From the NCBI GenBank assembly GCA_002310055.1, contig DBXS01000033.1:42039-106038 (forward strand): 64,000 bases of DNA, in the 5' to 3' direction. The notes under the pieces were generated by a model, which saw only the letters and a list, made by a program, of their open reading frames with translations, was not told the DNA's origin and did no database searches. This document shows positions 54,267 to 62,186 of this stretch, one piece after another. The position numbers were made by a program, and so were the translations under genes. Within the stretch, counting starts at the first letter, position 1. Each line of letters begins with the position of its first letter. Source of the DNA: Clostridiales bacterium UBA1206 (GTDB taxonomy: Bacteria > Bacillota > Clostridia > Oscillospirales > CAG-382).

Positions 54267-56594
54267 ATGAAAAGAACCGTATCTGTGTTTGCGGCGCTGA
54301 TCATCGCGCTTGCGCTGCCGTTTTCGGCGCTCGCGCACTATGCGTTGCTCGACGACGTCGATCCCGGCGTCATCACCGGCGTGACGCTGACCGGCGTGGT
54401 CGCGCCCGCGACCGGCGAACAGCCCAGCTACAACGTGGTGATCCCCGCGGGGTCCGACTATATCGTAGACTACAGCCGCGACGGCGACGGGTCTTATATC
54501 AAGAACGGCGTGCAGTGGAGCCGCCAGGGCGAACCCGTTCCGTTTGACGGGACTTTCGGACCCGGCGCCGAATACACCGTGCGCGTCTTCCTTAAAGCCA
54601 AGACCGGCAAGACCTTTGCCGATCCGTCCGCCATCTCCGCTTCGGTCAACGGAGGATCCGCCGAAGCGGGCAGGGATTCGGACGGCGGCGAAATGATATA
54701 CGTCACGTACACGTTCCCGCAGACTGCCGGCGTGCAGAAGACCGAGATTGTTTCGGTCGTTTTCACAGGGTCCGTAGGTTACGGCACTCCGCTCGGGCCC
54801 ACGACTATCGTGACCTCTTCGGACGGGATACTGACGGCTTCCGTGCACTGGCTTTCGGGTACGGAAGAACTCGAATCCGGCACGCCGGCGGTCAACGGCA
54901 CTTATACTGTAAGGATCGAAGCGTTCACCGACGGCGAGCATGAATTCACGGCCCAAACCGTATTTCAGGCGCTCGGCTCGGGCGGCGCGCCCTGTCAGGT
55001 CGCCGAGGACGGCTCTTCCGCCGTCTATATCGCCGAATTCACCGTCGCGTGCGACCATTCCGGAAACACCGACGGCTATATCATCGACGACGAACAGCAC
55101 GTGCTCGTCTGCTCGGTCTGCGGCGAGACCGTCACGAGCGGCGCGCACGAATTCGACGGCGGAGTCGATAACGGCGCCGAAACGGTGTATACCTGCACCG
55201 TGTGCGGCTACCATTACTCGGTCCCGCACGGAAGCACCGGGAATATAAACGTCGACCTGCCTGCGTTCCACGCCGGCGACAAATACCGCGATATCGCCGA
55301 TTCCGTCATCGTAAGTTTTGAAAACGGTTCGCCCAAGAACGTGTTATTCACGTTCACCGCCGGCGAAGATACCGAAGTCGTGATCTTCAACTGCGCGTCC
55401 GGCAATTATATGCTTCCGGGCGGCGGCGACGTCGACGAAGCGCTCGAAAAAACTGTCGAACCGTACGCCGATTTCGAACTCACGCTGGAAATCGAACCCG
55501 GGCTTATTGCTCAGGCCTCTGATGTCACCGTCACCGGCGGGCCCGAGCCCGAAATTTCCATATCCGAAAACGGCAATATAGTCATTCATCTCGATTACGG
55601 CGCGTTTTCGACCGTGATATCACAGATCGGATTTTCCGTTTCGCCCGATATCACCATGGGGCAGAAACCTTCGTCCGCTGCTTCGGTTTCCACCGACGGC
55701 GTGAGCGTCGACAAAGTGGAATGGTACAAGAACGGCGAGCCCTGGAGCGCCGACGAAAAGGCGGTCTGCGCGGACGAATACGTTGTTAAAGTAACGCTTT
55801 CGGCGGATAACGGACTTTCCTTCGCGCCCGACCTCACCGTTTCGCCAAGCGCGCTTAACGTCACGGTCTCCGGAAATACCGTAACGGTCGAATATTCCTT
55901 CGGCGGCGTCGACCACAATTTCGGCAGATGGCAGACCATCACTTCCGCCAAGGAAGGCGTCGAGGGCAAAAAGATGCGCAAATGCTCCGTCTGCGGCGCG
56001 GTCGAATATATGACCGTCCCTGCGCTCGAGCACACGCACAAATACGTTCAGAAATCTTCTGCCGAAGGCCATTGGACCGAATGCTCCTGCGGCGATAAGA
56101 CCGAAATACTCGCGCACGAATGGGGCGAATGGAACGTCGTTACCGAAAGCGATATCGGCGTCGAAGGCGAAAGGGAACACGTCTGCACGGTCTGCGGCTA
56201 CAAGGAAAGCGAAGTCATCCCCGCGCTCGATCCTCCGCACGTACACATCTACGGCCTGGAATACGACGAACAGTATCACTGGGGCAGGTGCGAATGCGGC
56301 GACCTCACAGATAAGGAAGAGCACGAATTCGACGAAGACGGCAAGTGCGCGATGTGCGGCTACGTCAGGCAGCAGCCGGCTGAAATTTCCGAAGAAGAAT
56401 CTTCGGCGGATATTTCCGAACCCGTAACGGAAGAAAGTATTGCCGAATCGTCGGCCGAAACGGTATCGGAACCCGAGATGGTCGATAAATCCGGCAAAGT
56501 CGGGCTCATCATAGCCGCCGTGTTCATAGTGACCGCAGGCGCCGGAGTTGCGCTGTGGCTGTTTATGAAAAAGAAAAACGCCGGCAAAGCGTAA
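54267..56594 (+). CDS. large membrane-anchored surface protein with Ig-like and CxxCG modules
   Basis: The 775-residue protein has a signal peptide (RTVSVFAALIIALALPFSALA) and several beta-rich segments of Ig-like pattern (TVRVFLKAKTGKTFADPSAIS; YVVKVTLSADNGLSFAPDLTV). It also has repeated short modules containing Cys pairs: VCSVCGETV, YTCTVCGYHY, KCSVCGAVEYM, ECSCGDKTE, VCTVCGYKES, RCECGDLTD and CAMCGYV. Each is usually preceded by HEF/HEW/HTH-like His residues, so each may bind zinc or form a disulfide-stabilised loop. A Ser/Glu-rich stretch precedes a membrane helix (IIAAVFIVTAGAGVALWLF) and a KKK tail. Such modules are frequent in clostridial surface proteins; the ligand is unknown. GGAGG precedes the ATG at 54267. 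Confidence 0.8.
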   Translation: MKRTVSVFAALIIALALPFSALAHYALLDDVDPGVITGVTLTGVVAPATGEQPSYNVVIPAGSDYIVDYSRDGDGSYIKNGVQWSRQGEPVPFDGTFGPGAEYTVRVFLKAKTGKTFADPSAISASVNGGSAEAGRDSDGGEMIYVTYTFPQTAGVQKTEIVSVVFTGSVGYGTPLGPTTIVTSSDGILTASVHWLSGTEELESGTPAVNGTYTVRIEAFTDGEHEFTAQTVFQALGSGGAPCQVAEDGSSAVYIAEFTVACDHSGNTDGYIIDDEQHVLVCSVCGETVTSGAHEFDGGVDNGAETVYTCTVCGYHYSVPHGSTGNINVDLPAFHAGDKYRDIADSVIVSFENGSPKNVLFTFTAGEDTEVVIFNCASGNYMLPGGGDVDEALEKTVEPYADFELTLEIEPGLIAQASDVTVTGGPEPEISISENGNIVIHLDYGAFSTVISQIGFSVSPDITMGQKPSSAASVSTDGVSVDKVEWYKNGEPWSADEKAVCADEYVVKVTLSADNGLSFAPDLTVSPSALNVTVSGNTVTVEYSFGGVDHNFGRWQTITSAKEGVEGKKMRKCSVCGAVEYMTVPALEHTHKYVQKSSAEGHWTECSCGDKTEILAHEWGEWNVVTESDIGVEGEREHVCTVCGYKESEVIPALDPPHVHIYGLEYDEQYHWGRCECGDLTDKEEHEFDEDGKCAMCGYVRQQPAEISEEESSADISEPVTEESIAESSAETVSEPEMVDKSGKVGLIIAAVFIVTAGAGVALWLFMKKKNAGKA

Positions 56595-56611
56595 TACATA
56601 AAACAAAAATC

Positions 56612-56639
56612 CCGCCGGAGCCAGCGCTCCGGCGGTTTT
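56612..56639. terminator. convergent terminator between the surface protein and barstar genes
   Basis: CCGCCGGAGC (56612-56621) pairs with GCTCCGGCGG (56626-56635), followed by TTTTC; an A-run precedes the stem. Confidence 0.8.
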
Positions 56640-56649
56640 CTTTCGGTCT

Positions 56650-56913
56650 TTATTTGACTTTCAGCGTAAAGTTCGGGTTGTTTTCGGCGGCGTCGCAGAA
56701 GCATTTGAGCATCTCGCAGCCGTAACCGCCCAGCGCGTTGAGCATAACGTCGGCGTTTTTGAGCACCACGTTGGCGGGGCGTTCGGTCAGCAGATCGTAC
56801 AGCGCGTCCAGATTGCGCCCGAAATATTCGGGGAACTGCATCACCTGGGAAATATGGTCGTACGCCTCTTCGCGCGTTTTCATCCTTTTGCCGTTGAGCA
56901 GATATGCGTTCAT
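56650..56913 (-). CDS. barstar-family ribonuclease inhibitor
   Basis: The 87-residue protein aligns with Bacillus barstar through PEYFGRNLDALYDLL. Asp36 and Asp40 take the places of barstar Asp35 and Asp39, which plug the RNase active site; Trp38 is Tyr. It follows the barnase-like gene by 12 bases on the same strand, so toxin and inhibitor are made from one mRNA. GAGGGACG-like sequence precedes the ATG. Confidence 0.93.
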   Translation of the reverse strand: MNAYLLNGKRMKTREEAYDHISQVMQFPEYFGRNLDALYDLLTERPANVVLKNADVMLNALGGYGCEMLKCFCDAAENNPNFTLKVK

Positions 56914-56925
56914 TTACGTCCCTCC

Positions 56926-57474
56926 TTAATAGAGCTGAGTGTAGGACTCATAGTGGTCTTCGGTATAATAGATGAGCCCGTCGTTGGAAAACACTATGCG
57001 TTTGGCGCCGCGGCTGCCGCCGTCATAGTCGATATCGCATTCATACCATTTGCGGCCGTCTTTCTTGGGGAGCAGACCTTCGCGGTTGCTGAAAACGTCG
57101 CCGCCTATTGATTTGCCCGGCGCGTAGTCCCAAAGCGGACCGCCTTCCCAGCCCAGCTCCTGAGCCTTGGCTTTGGTTATGAAATTCTGCGGCAGCTTGC
57201 CGTAGGTGTGGATATAGAGCGCCACCTCGTCTTTAGAGGTATAGACTCCGTTTTCGTCTATGCCCGACGATATGTCGGATTGCGAATTCGTACCGCCGTT
57301 CGAAACGGGTTCGGAATTCGTTTCGGTCTGCCCCTGCGACGCTTCGCCGAACAGACCGCTTATAAGCTCGCCCAGCGATTTGCCGGTCAGCTTGGGTATG
57401 ACGAGCACTGCAACGATGATGAGTACCGCCGCGATCATCGCGATAAGCGACTTGTTTTTCATTAGCTTTTTCAT
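56926..57474 (-). CDS. membrane-anchored or secreted barnase-family ribonuclease
   Basis: The C-terminal ~105 of 182 residues align with barnase without gaps around the active site: LPQNFITKAKAQELGW, APGKSIGGDVFSNREG, YECDIDYDGG, and TEDHYESYTQL. Catalytic equivalents are K101, R131, E145 (general base), R155, R159 and H174 (general acid), with the same spacing as barnase K27, R59, E73, R83, R87 and H102. The N-terminus has a hydrophobic helix (residues 9-27) that lacks a clear cleavage site, then a Gln/Ser/Asn-rich linker, so the enzyme is either secreted or held outside the membrane. It targets single-stranded RNA after G. It follows tcdA by 31 bases. Confidence 0.92.
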   Translation of the reverse strand: MKKLMKNKSLIAMIAAVLIIVAVLVIPKLTGKSLGELISGLFGEASQGQTETNSEPVSNGGTNSQSDISSGIDENGVYTSKDEVALYIHTYGKLPQNFITKAKAQELGWEGGPLWDYAPGKSIGGDVFSNREGLLPKKDGRKWYECDIDYDGGSRGAKRIVFSNDGLIYYTEDHYESYTQLY

Positions 57475-57505
57475 TTTTTCACACTCCGTATTTGCTTGTT
57501 CGGCC

Positions 57506-58216
57506 TCATTCGGCCGTAATAAGATCTTTAACTATTTCGGCTGCCATCAAAAGCCCCGCGGCTCCGGGAACGAACGCCGCAGACCCCGGCGTCGACCGCC
57601 GCACGCCGTCTTTCACTTCAAAGCGCGGGATCACCGGCGGCTCTTTGGAATACACGACTTTCAAACGTTTTATGCCCGCCTTGCGGCATTCGGCGCGCAT
57701 AACTTTCGCCAGCGGGCATACCGAGGTTTTAAAGATATCCGCGGCCTCGAACGCCGAAGGGTCCAGCTTGTTTCCGGCGCCCATACAGGAAATGACTTTG
57801 ACTCCCGCGTCCTGCGCCGCGCGCACTATCGCTATCTTCGCGGCGACGGTGTCCACCGCGTCCGCGACGTAGTCGTACTTTGAAAAATCAAAGTCGCTTG
57901 CGTTTTCGGGCAAAAAGAAGACGTTGTGCACGCGCACTTTGCAGTTCGGGTTGATATCGGCTATGCGTTCGCGCGCGGCTTCGGTCTTGAGCTTTCCCAC
58001 CGTCGAATCCAACGCTACGATCTGGCGGTTGACGTTGGAGACCGACACCACGTCGCTGTCGATAAGATCCAGCGCGCCGACTCCCGACCGCGCGAGCGCT
58101 TCCGCGATATATCCGCCCACGCCGCCTATTCCGAATATTGCCACGCGCACCGACGCGAGTTTGTCAAGCGCTTCTTCGCCCAATAGCATCGCGGTGCGGC
58201 AAAACCGTTCGTCCAT
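57506..58216 (-). CDS. tcdA: tRNA threonylcarbamoyladenosine dehydratase (TcdA, E1-like)
   Basis: The 236-residue protein is a ThiF/E1-like adenylyltransferase with VAIFGIGGVGGYIAEALARSGVG, DLIDSDVVSVSNVNRQ, DAVDTVAAKIAIV and VYSKEPPVIP, the last typical of TcdA/YgdL. TcdA cyclises t6A37 to ct6A in tRNAs reading ANN codons, using ATP. It has its own promoter and is the first gene of the tcdA-barnase-barstar unit. Confidence 0.92.
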   Translation of the reverse strand: MDERFCRTAMLLGEEALDKLASVRVAIFGIGGVGGYIAEALARSGVGALDLIDSDVVSVSNVNRQIVALDSTVGKLKTEAARERIADINPNCKVRVHNVFFLPENASDFDFSKYDYVADAVDTVAAKIAIVRAAQDAGVKVISCMGAGNKLDPSAFEAADIFKTSVCPLAKVMRAECRKAGIKRLKVVYSKEPPVIPRFEVKDGVRRSTPGSAAFVPGAAGLLMAAEIVKDLITAE

Positions 58217-58244
58217 TTCGCTCTTCCTTCTTTTGGTTTTTATT

Positions 58245-58274
58245 ATTATACCATCATATCCCGCGCAATGTCAA
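58245..58274 (-). promoter_or_regulatory. promoter of the tcdA-barnase-barstar unit
   Basis: Minus strand TTGACA (58274-58269), an 18-base spacer, and TATAAT (58250-58245) with TG at -15. Confidence 0.75.
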
Positions 58275-58323
58275 TGTTTTTTAGCAAAACGCCGCATCAT
58301 CGCGCGCGCTTTTTTCATAAGTC

Positions 58324-58353
58324 TTGACAAAAGCACGCGTTACGTGATATAAT
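58324..58353 (+). promoter_or_regulatory. promoter of the tandem Nudix gene
   Basis: TTGACA at 58324-58329, an 18-base spacer, and TATAAT at 58348-58353 with TG at -15. The predicted leader is about 110 bases. Confidence 0.75.
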
Positions 58354-58470
58354 CAGCGTGCAGGCAGAAAAAGACCGGACGGCGGCCGTTTGCATTTTCT
58401 TTTTATGTGAACACGCGCCGTTTTGCTTTTTGATATGCGCGCAGAATACCGGGTTTTACGGGGCGGAAAC

Positions 58471-59406
58471 GTGTTAAAACTTAAATATCTCGAGCCAAAT
58501 GAATACGACGAAAACGACGTTTCCGTTTCGGTGATGGCGGCGCGCTATGAAGGCAAATGGATCTTTTGCCGCGATAAAGAGCGCACGTCGTGGGAACTCC
58601 CCGGCGGCCACCGCGAAGCGGGCGAGACGCCGCTTATGACCGCGCGCCGCGAGCTTTACGAAGAGACCGGCGCAACGGAGGCGGAAATCGTCCCGGTCAG
58701 CGCGTTTTCCATAACCACCGACAAAGGGACCGACTACGCGGTGCTCTACCTCGCGTACATCAAAGAGATGGGCGACATACCCGAAACCAGCGAAGTCGGC
58801 GAAAAGCGCGGCTTTTCGGTCATCCCGTCCGACCTTACATATCCGCTCATCCATTACGACCTTTTCAATTACGCCCAGCGCTGGCTCAATTTCAGGACCG
58901 TAGCTAATACCGAGCTCGCCGTTTTCGGCGCCGACAAGATGCCCAAACGTTATGGCAAAACGCCGTTCGAGCGGCTGGGCGAAGACGAGTATTTCGCTTC
59001 CGTCCACGTCTGGATCCGCCGCAGCAAAGGCGATTATCTTCTGCTTCGGCGTTCCGAAAACGCCGGATATCCCGGCTTGTGGTGCTGCGTCACGGGGCTC
59101 GTCAAAAAAGGCGAAAACAGCCTTTCCGCCGCGGTGCGCTCGGCAAAGGAAAAGACCGGGATCTCGCTCGTGCCCGAATTCGGCAGATGCGTGCTCAGCT
59201 TTACGGATTCGAGCACTCACGCCGATATCTGGCTTTGGGTGTGCGACACTGAAAAAGAAGATCTTGTGATAAACAGCCGCGATACCGTGCGCGCGGATTT
59301 CGGCACCAAGTGCGATATCCTCGTATTCGAACGGGCGGGCGAGCTCGTGCCGTTCCCGTATTTGCGCGACTTTTTGAACGTTTCGGACCGTCTGTTTTAT
59401 ATGTGA
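58471..59406 (+). CDS. tandem Nudix protein, active N-terminal and degenerate C-terminal domain
   Basis: The 311-residue protein has two Nudix-fold halves. The N-terminal half (residues ~1-140) contains a perfect Nudix box GHREAGETPLMTARRELYEETGA, given in pieces as GHREAGE, then RRELYEETGA, fitting GX5EX7REUXEEXGU. The C-terminal half (~165-311) has GLVKKGENSLSAAV followed by SAKEKTGI, which lacks the REUXEE core and so is probably not catalytic. Nudix enzymes hydrolyse nucleoside diphosphates linked to another moiety; the substrate is unknown. I prefer the GTG at 58471 behind GGGGCGG; ATG 58435 and TTG 58423 are in frame but have no ribosome site. Confidence 0.8.
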   Translation: MLKLKYLEPNEYDENDVSVSVMAARYEGKWIFCRDKERTSWELPGGHREAGETPLMTARRELYEETGATEAEIVPVSAFSITTDKGTDYAVLYLAYIKEMGDIPETSEVGEKRGFSVIPSDLTYPLIHYDLFNYAQRWLNFRTVANTELAVFGADKMPKRYGKTPFERLGEDEYFASVHVWIRRSKGDYLLLRRSENAGYPGLWCCVTGLVKKGENSLSAAVRSAKEKTGISLVPEFGRCVLSFTDSSTHADIWLWVCDTEKEDLVINSRDTVRADFGTKCDILVFERAGELVPFPYLRDFLNVSDRLFYM

Positions 59407-59420
59407 TACGGGGTGTGAAA

Positions 59421-60269
59421 GTGAAGAACAAAAAAACCGTAATAACAGCCGCCGTCTGCATAGCGGTGATCGCGGGCATATTCGTGCTGGCGTTCGCCGG
59501 CTCGGGCGGAAGTATCAAAGTGGTGTTCCCGTCGCTCGGTAAAGCCGATTGCGCCATACTTTACGAAGACGGCGCCTGCGTGGTCATCGATTGCGGCAAC
59601 AAAGGCGACGGCAAGGGCGTCGCCGATCTGTGCGCGTCGCTCGGCGCCGAAAAGATCGACTGCCTAATAATAACGCATTTTGATAAAGACCATATCGGCG
59701 GCGCCGCCAAGCTGCTCACGTCGATACATGTCGCCAAAGTCTACGAGCCCGACTACGACGACAGCGAGGTCGACATAAACGAATATTCGCTTTACCGGCT
59801 GGCGCTGGAAAACGCCGTCGCCGAAGGCACCGAGCTCATCAAACTCGGCAGCGACGAAAAGATCGCCGTAGGCGGAATGGAACTCACTCTTATGCCGCCT
59901 CACAAGAGCTACGACAAGAGTATCGATAACAACAGCTCGCTCGTCGTTCTTGTTTCGGCTTACGGCAAAAGGCTGCTTTTCGCCGGCGATATCGAAAAAC
60001 AGCGCATAGACGATATGCTCGCGGAATACGACCTGAAGTGCGACTTTCTCAAAATGCCGCATCACGGCGAATACGGCAAAAGCGTTTCCAACCTCATAAA
60101 AGCGTGCTCGCCGTCGGCGGCGGTCGTCACCTGCGAAAACAGGGAAGAGCTCGACCCTTCGCTGGAAAACGCGCTCGCTTCTGCGGGCGTGAACGTGTAT
60201 TACACCGATACGGGCAAAACGCTTTATTTCACCTGCCGCAAAAACGGCATCGATCATAACGAAGAATAA
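59421..60269 (+). CDS. exported or membrane-anchored metallo-beta-lactamase-fold hydrolase, ComEC-like
   Basis: The 282-residue protein has an N-terminal membrane helix (VITAAVCIAVIAGIFVLAFAG) and a stand-alone ComEC/Rec2-type MBL domain. It shows IKVVFPSLGKADCAIL, the metal motif H86-F-D88-K-D90-H91 (THFDKDHIGG), LLFAGDIEKQRID and MPHHGEYGKS. Such single-domain proteins are often competence-like nucleases or phosphodiesterases outside the membrane; the substrate is not known. The GTG at 59421 is preferred over GTG 59415 by spacing from GGGGTG. It lies 14 bases after the Nudix gene, so the two are co-transcribed. Confidence 0.85.
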   Translation: MKNKKTVITAAVCIAVIAGIFVLAFAGSGGSIKVVFPSLGKADCAILYEDGACVVIDCGNKGDGKGVADLCASLGAEKIDCLIITHFDKDHIGGAAKLLTSIHVAKVYEPDYDDSEVDINEYSLYRLALENAVAEGTELIKLGSDEKIAVGGMELTLMPPHKSYDKSIDNNSSLVVLVSAYGKRLLFAGDIEKQRIDDMLAEYDLKCDFLKMPHHGEYGKSVSNLIKACSPSAAVVTCENREELDPSLENALASAGVNVYYTDTGKTLYFTCRKNGIDHNEE

Positions 60270-60277
60270 AAAACCAC

Positions 60278-60307
60278 GGACCGGAACTGCTGTTCCGGTC
60301 CGCTTTT
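60278..60307. terminator. convergent terminator after the MBL gene
   Basis: GGACCGGAAC (60278-60287) pairs with GTTCCGGTCC (60292-60301), followed by GCTTTTT. Confidence 0.85.
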
Positions 60308-60322
60308 TGCTTATGTGATCTT

Positions 60323-61099
60323 TTAGCTTAAAGTCTTTTCGATCTCGCTTTCGGCTGTTTCAACTTTATCGTCGACAGTCGCGTCGTCGGTTTCGAGATT
60401 GGTGATGTTGTCGTGCGCGGCGCAGGATTTGCAAAGTCTGGTGCGGCCGGCGGCTATAGCCTGTTCGACGGTGCCGCTGGTTAGGGTGTCGGAGTGGTTG
60501 AGGTGCGAGCAATCCGGGTCGGTGTGATACACGTGGCCGAAAGGCGACCAGTAAACGGTCTCGTCACCCAGAGTGTTGATCGCTTCTTCTTTCTTTTCCT
60601 GCGAAACGGGGTTGAAATCATAGCTGCAGACGCCGGCTATGAGCAGAGCGACTATCGCCACCACGGTGGCTATCGCCTTGGTGCGCTTGTCGTTGTTCTT
60701 GCTCGAAAGCATAATGATTATGAACGGTACGAACGCCGCGACGCTCACGATCACGCCCAGGTTATTCCAGAGCCAGAACTTGACTTTGTTCTTTTCGCTT
60801 GCGGGACTGATGTGGTTGGCTTTTTTCCAGAGCAGCGAACCGATCACCACGCAGATGAGGTCGAGCACGAGGAAAATGATGAGTTGCCACAGTGAAGGCA
60901 TAAAGTGGAACGAGAATTTGCCCAGCGCAACGAGTATCGCCAGCACTTCGAACGCGAACGCGAGCACCCACAGCACTATCGCTCCTATGCGGTAGCCTAC
61001 GGAACTGCCGGTGGGGGCCGTCTCTTTGATCTTCTTTTTGCCGGTGACTTCTTCGCCGGTGGAAGCCGAAATGATTTTCTTCTTTTTGATCTCTGCCAT
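60323..61099 (-). CDS. four-helix membrane protein with Cys/His-containing C-terminal domain
   Basis: The 258-residue protein has a basic N-terminus (MAEIKKKKIISAS), four membrane helices (GAIVLWVLAFAFEVLAILVALG; LIIFLVLDLICVVIGSLLW; GVIVSVAAFVPFIIIML; AIATVVAIVALLIAGV) and a soluble tail. The tail contains VYWSPFGHVYHTDPDCSHL followed by RTRLCKSCAAH, the pattern of a small Cys/His domain found at the end of many bacterial membrane and nuclease proteins that begins 'YW/YxTxxGxxYHxxxxC'. Zinc binding is likely; function unknown. Monocistronic with its own promoter. Confidence 0.75.
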   Translation of the reverse strand: MAEIKKKKIISASTGEEVTGKKKIKETAPTGSSVGYRIGAIVLWVLAFAFEVLAILVALGKFSFHFMPSLWQLIIFLVLDLICVVIGSLLWKKANHISPASEKNKVKFWLWNNLGVIVSVAAFVPFIIIMLSSKNNDKRTKAIATVVAIVALLIAGVCSYDFNPVSQEKKEEAINTLGDETVYWSPFGHVYHTDPDCSHLNHSDTLTSGTVEQAIAAGRTRLCKSCAAHDNITNLETDDATVDDKVETAESEIEKTLS

Positions 61100-61138
61100 T
61101 TGGATACACCTTTCTGTTATTATTTGGTCCGTCGATTG

Positions 61139-61167
61139 ATTATATAATATTTTTCTTCAATTTGCAA
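61139..61167 (-). promoter_or_regulatory. promoter of the four-helix membrane protein gene
   Basis: Minus strand TTGCAA (61167-61162), a 17-base spacer, and TATAAT (61144-61139). Confidence 0.75.
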
Positions 61168-61187
61168 GTATATTCTGCAAAAAACGG

Positions 61188-62060
61188 TCATTTGCCGAAA
61201 AAATCGGGAATAAAGCTTTCGCTCGCCGTGCCTTTTTGCTGTATATAGGCGTTTTCCACACCGATAGATAGCGCGTAGCCGACCACCCGGTCGTATTCCA
61301 GAGTGGTGAGTCTGCGGTTTATCTCGGGGTAAGATTCAAGCCCTATCGGCGTGAACTGGTTCATTATGGATATCTGTATCGCGTTCCCGTAGGTCTTGTG
61401 AAGGTATTCTATCACGCGCTTGGAATCTTCCGTATGCCCGGGCAGGATAAGATGCCGCACTATCACGCCCGAACGCATCGTCCCGTCTTCCGCGTAGACG
61501 CGCGACGGATGTTCGCGCACCATTTCTTCAAGCGCTTCCTTGGCTTTTTCGGGGTAGTCGCGGCAGGCGGAATAGCGAAACGCGAGTTCGTTTGACATAT
61601 ATTTGAAATCCGTCAGGTAAATATCTATATACTTTGCCGCATCTTTCAGCGTCTGCGGCAGTACGTAGCCCGAACAGTTGTAAACGACCGGGATAACAAG
61701 CCCCTGCTTTTTCGCCTCTTCCAGCGCCGCGCAGATCTGCGGAGCGAAATGGTCGGGGGTCACCAGATTTATGTTGTGCGCGCCTTCGTTTTGCAGCGAA
61801 AGAAACAGTGCGGCGAGCGAACGGGTATCGTATTCTTTGCCCGTCTCCGCGCGCGATATCGCCCTGTTCTGGCAATAGACGCATTTGAGCTGACAGCCGG
61901 CGAAAAACACGCAGCCCGAACCGCGCGTGCCCGAAATACAGGGCTCTTCCCAGCAGTGCAGCATATGATGCGCCACCACGGCGTTTTCGCCGCAGCCGCA
62001 GTATCCTTTGCCCGCCGCGCGGTCGACTCCGCAGCGGCGCGGACACAGTTCGCATTTCAC
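61188..62060 (-). CDS. PflA/PflX-like radical SAM protein
   Basis: The 290-residue protein has an N-terminal cysteine-rich segment (KCELCPRRCGVDR, then GYCGCGENA). The radical SAM cluster C56-x3-C60-x2-C63 (GCQLKCVYCQN) binds the [4Fe-4S] that cleaves SAM, and later motifs include NINLVTPDHF and YLTDFKYMS. It resembles the PflX group of pyruvate-formate-lyase activating enzyme homologues, whose targets are mostly unknown. The start is GTG at 62060, behind AAAGGGGGAAG; the nearby ATG is out of frame. Confidence 0.87.
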   Translation of the reverse strand: MKCELCPRRCGVDRAAGKGYCGCGENAVVAHHMLHCWEEPCISGTRGSGCVFFAGCQLKCVYCQNRAISRAETGKEYDTRSLAALFLSLQNEGAHNINLVTPDHFAPQICAALEEAKKQGLVIPVVYNCSGYVLPQTLKDAAKYIDIYLTDFKYMSNELAFRYSACRDYPEKAKEALEEMVREHPSRVYAEDGTMRSGVIVRHLILPGHTEDSKRVIEYLHKTYGNAIQISIMNQFTPIGLESYPEINRRLTTLEYDRVVGYALSIGVENAYIQQKGTASESFIPDFFGK

Positions 62061-62086
62061 AGCGTTCTTCCCCCTTTCTTGTAGAT

Positions 62087-62115
62087 ATTATAATATAAAA
62101 ACGCGCAATAATCAA
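62087..62115 (-). promoter_or_regulatory. promoter of the radical SAM gene
   Basis: Minus strand TTGATT (62115-62110), a 17-base spacer, and TATAAT (62092-62087). It is divergent from the solute-binding protein promoter. Confidence 0.75.
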
Positions 62116-62123
62116 GGCGGTAC

Positions 62124-62152
62124 TTGAAAAGTCCGGCGGAATGTGTTATAAT
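62124..62152 (+). promoter_or_regulatory. promoter of the solute-binding lipoprotein gene
   Basis: TTGAAA at 62124-62129, a 17-base spacer, and TATAAT at 62147-62152 with TG at -15. Confidence 0.75.
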
Positions 62153-62186
62153 GACTAAAACCATCCTATAAAGGAGTTTTGATATT

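Noticed and set aside
54267..56594. cohesin/dockerin or S-layer protein
   Set aside because: No dockerin calcium loop, cohesin pattern or SLH repeat was seen. The modules are Cys-pair units and Ig-like strands only.
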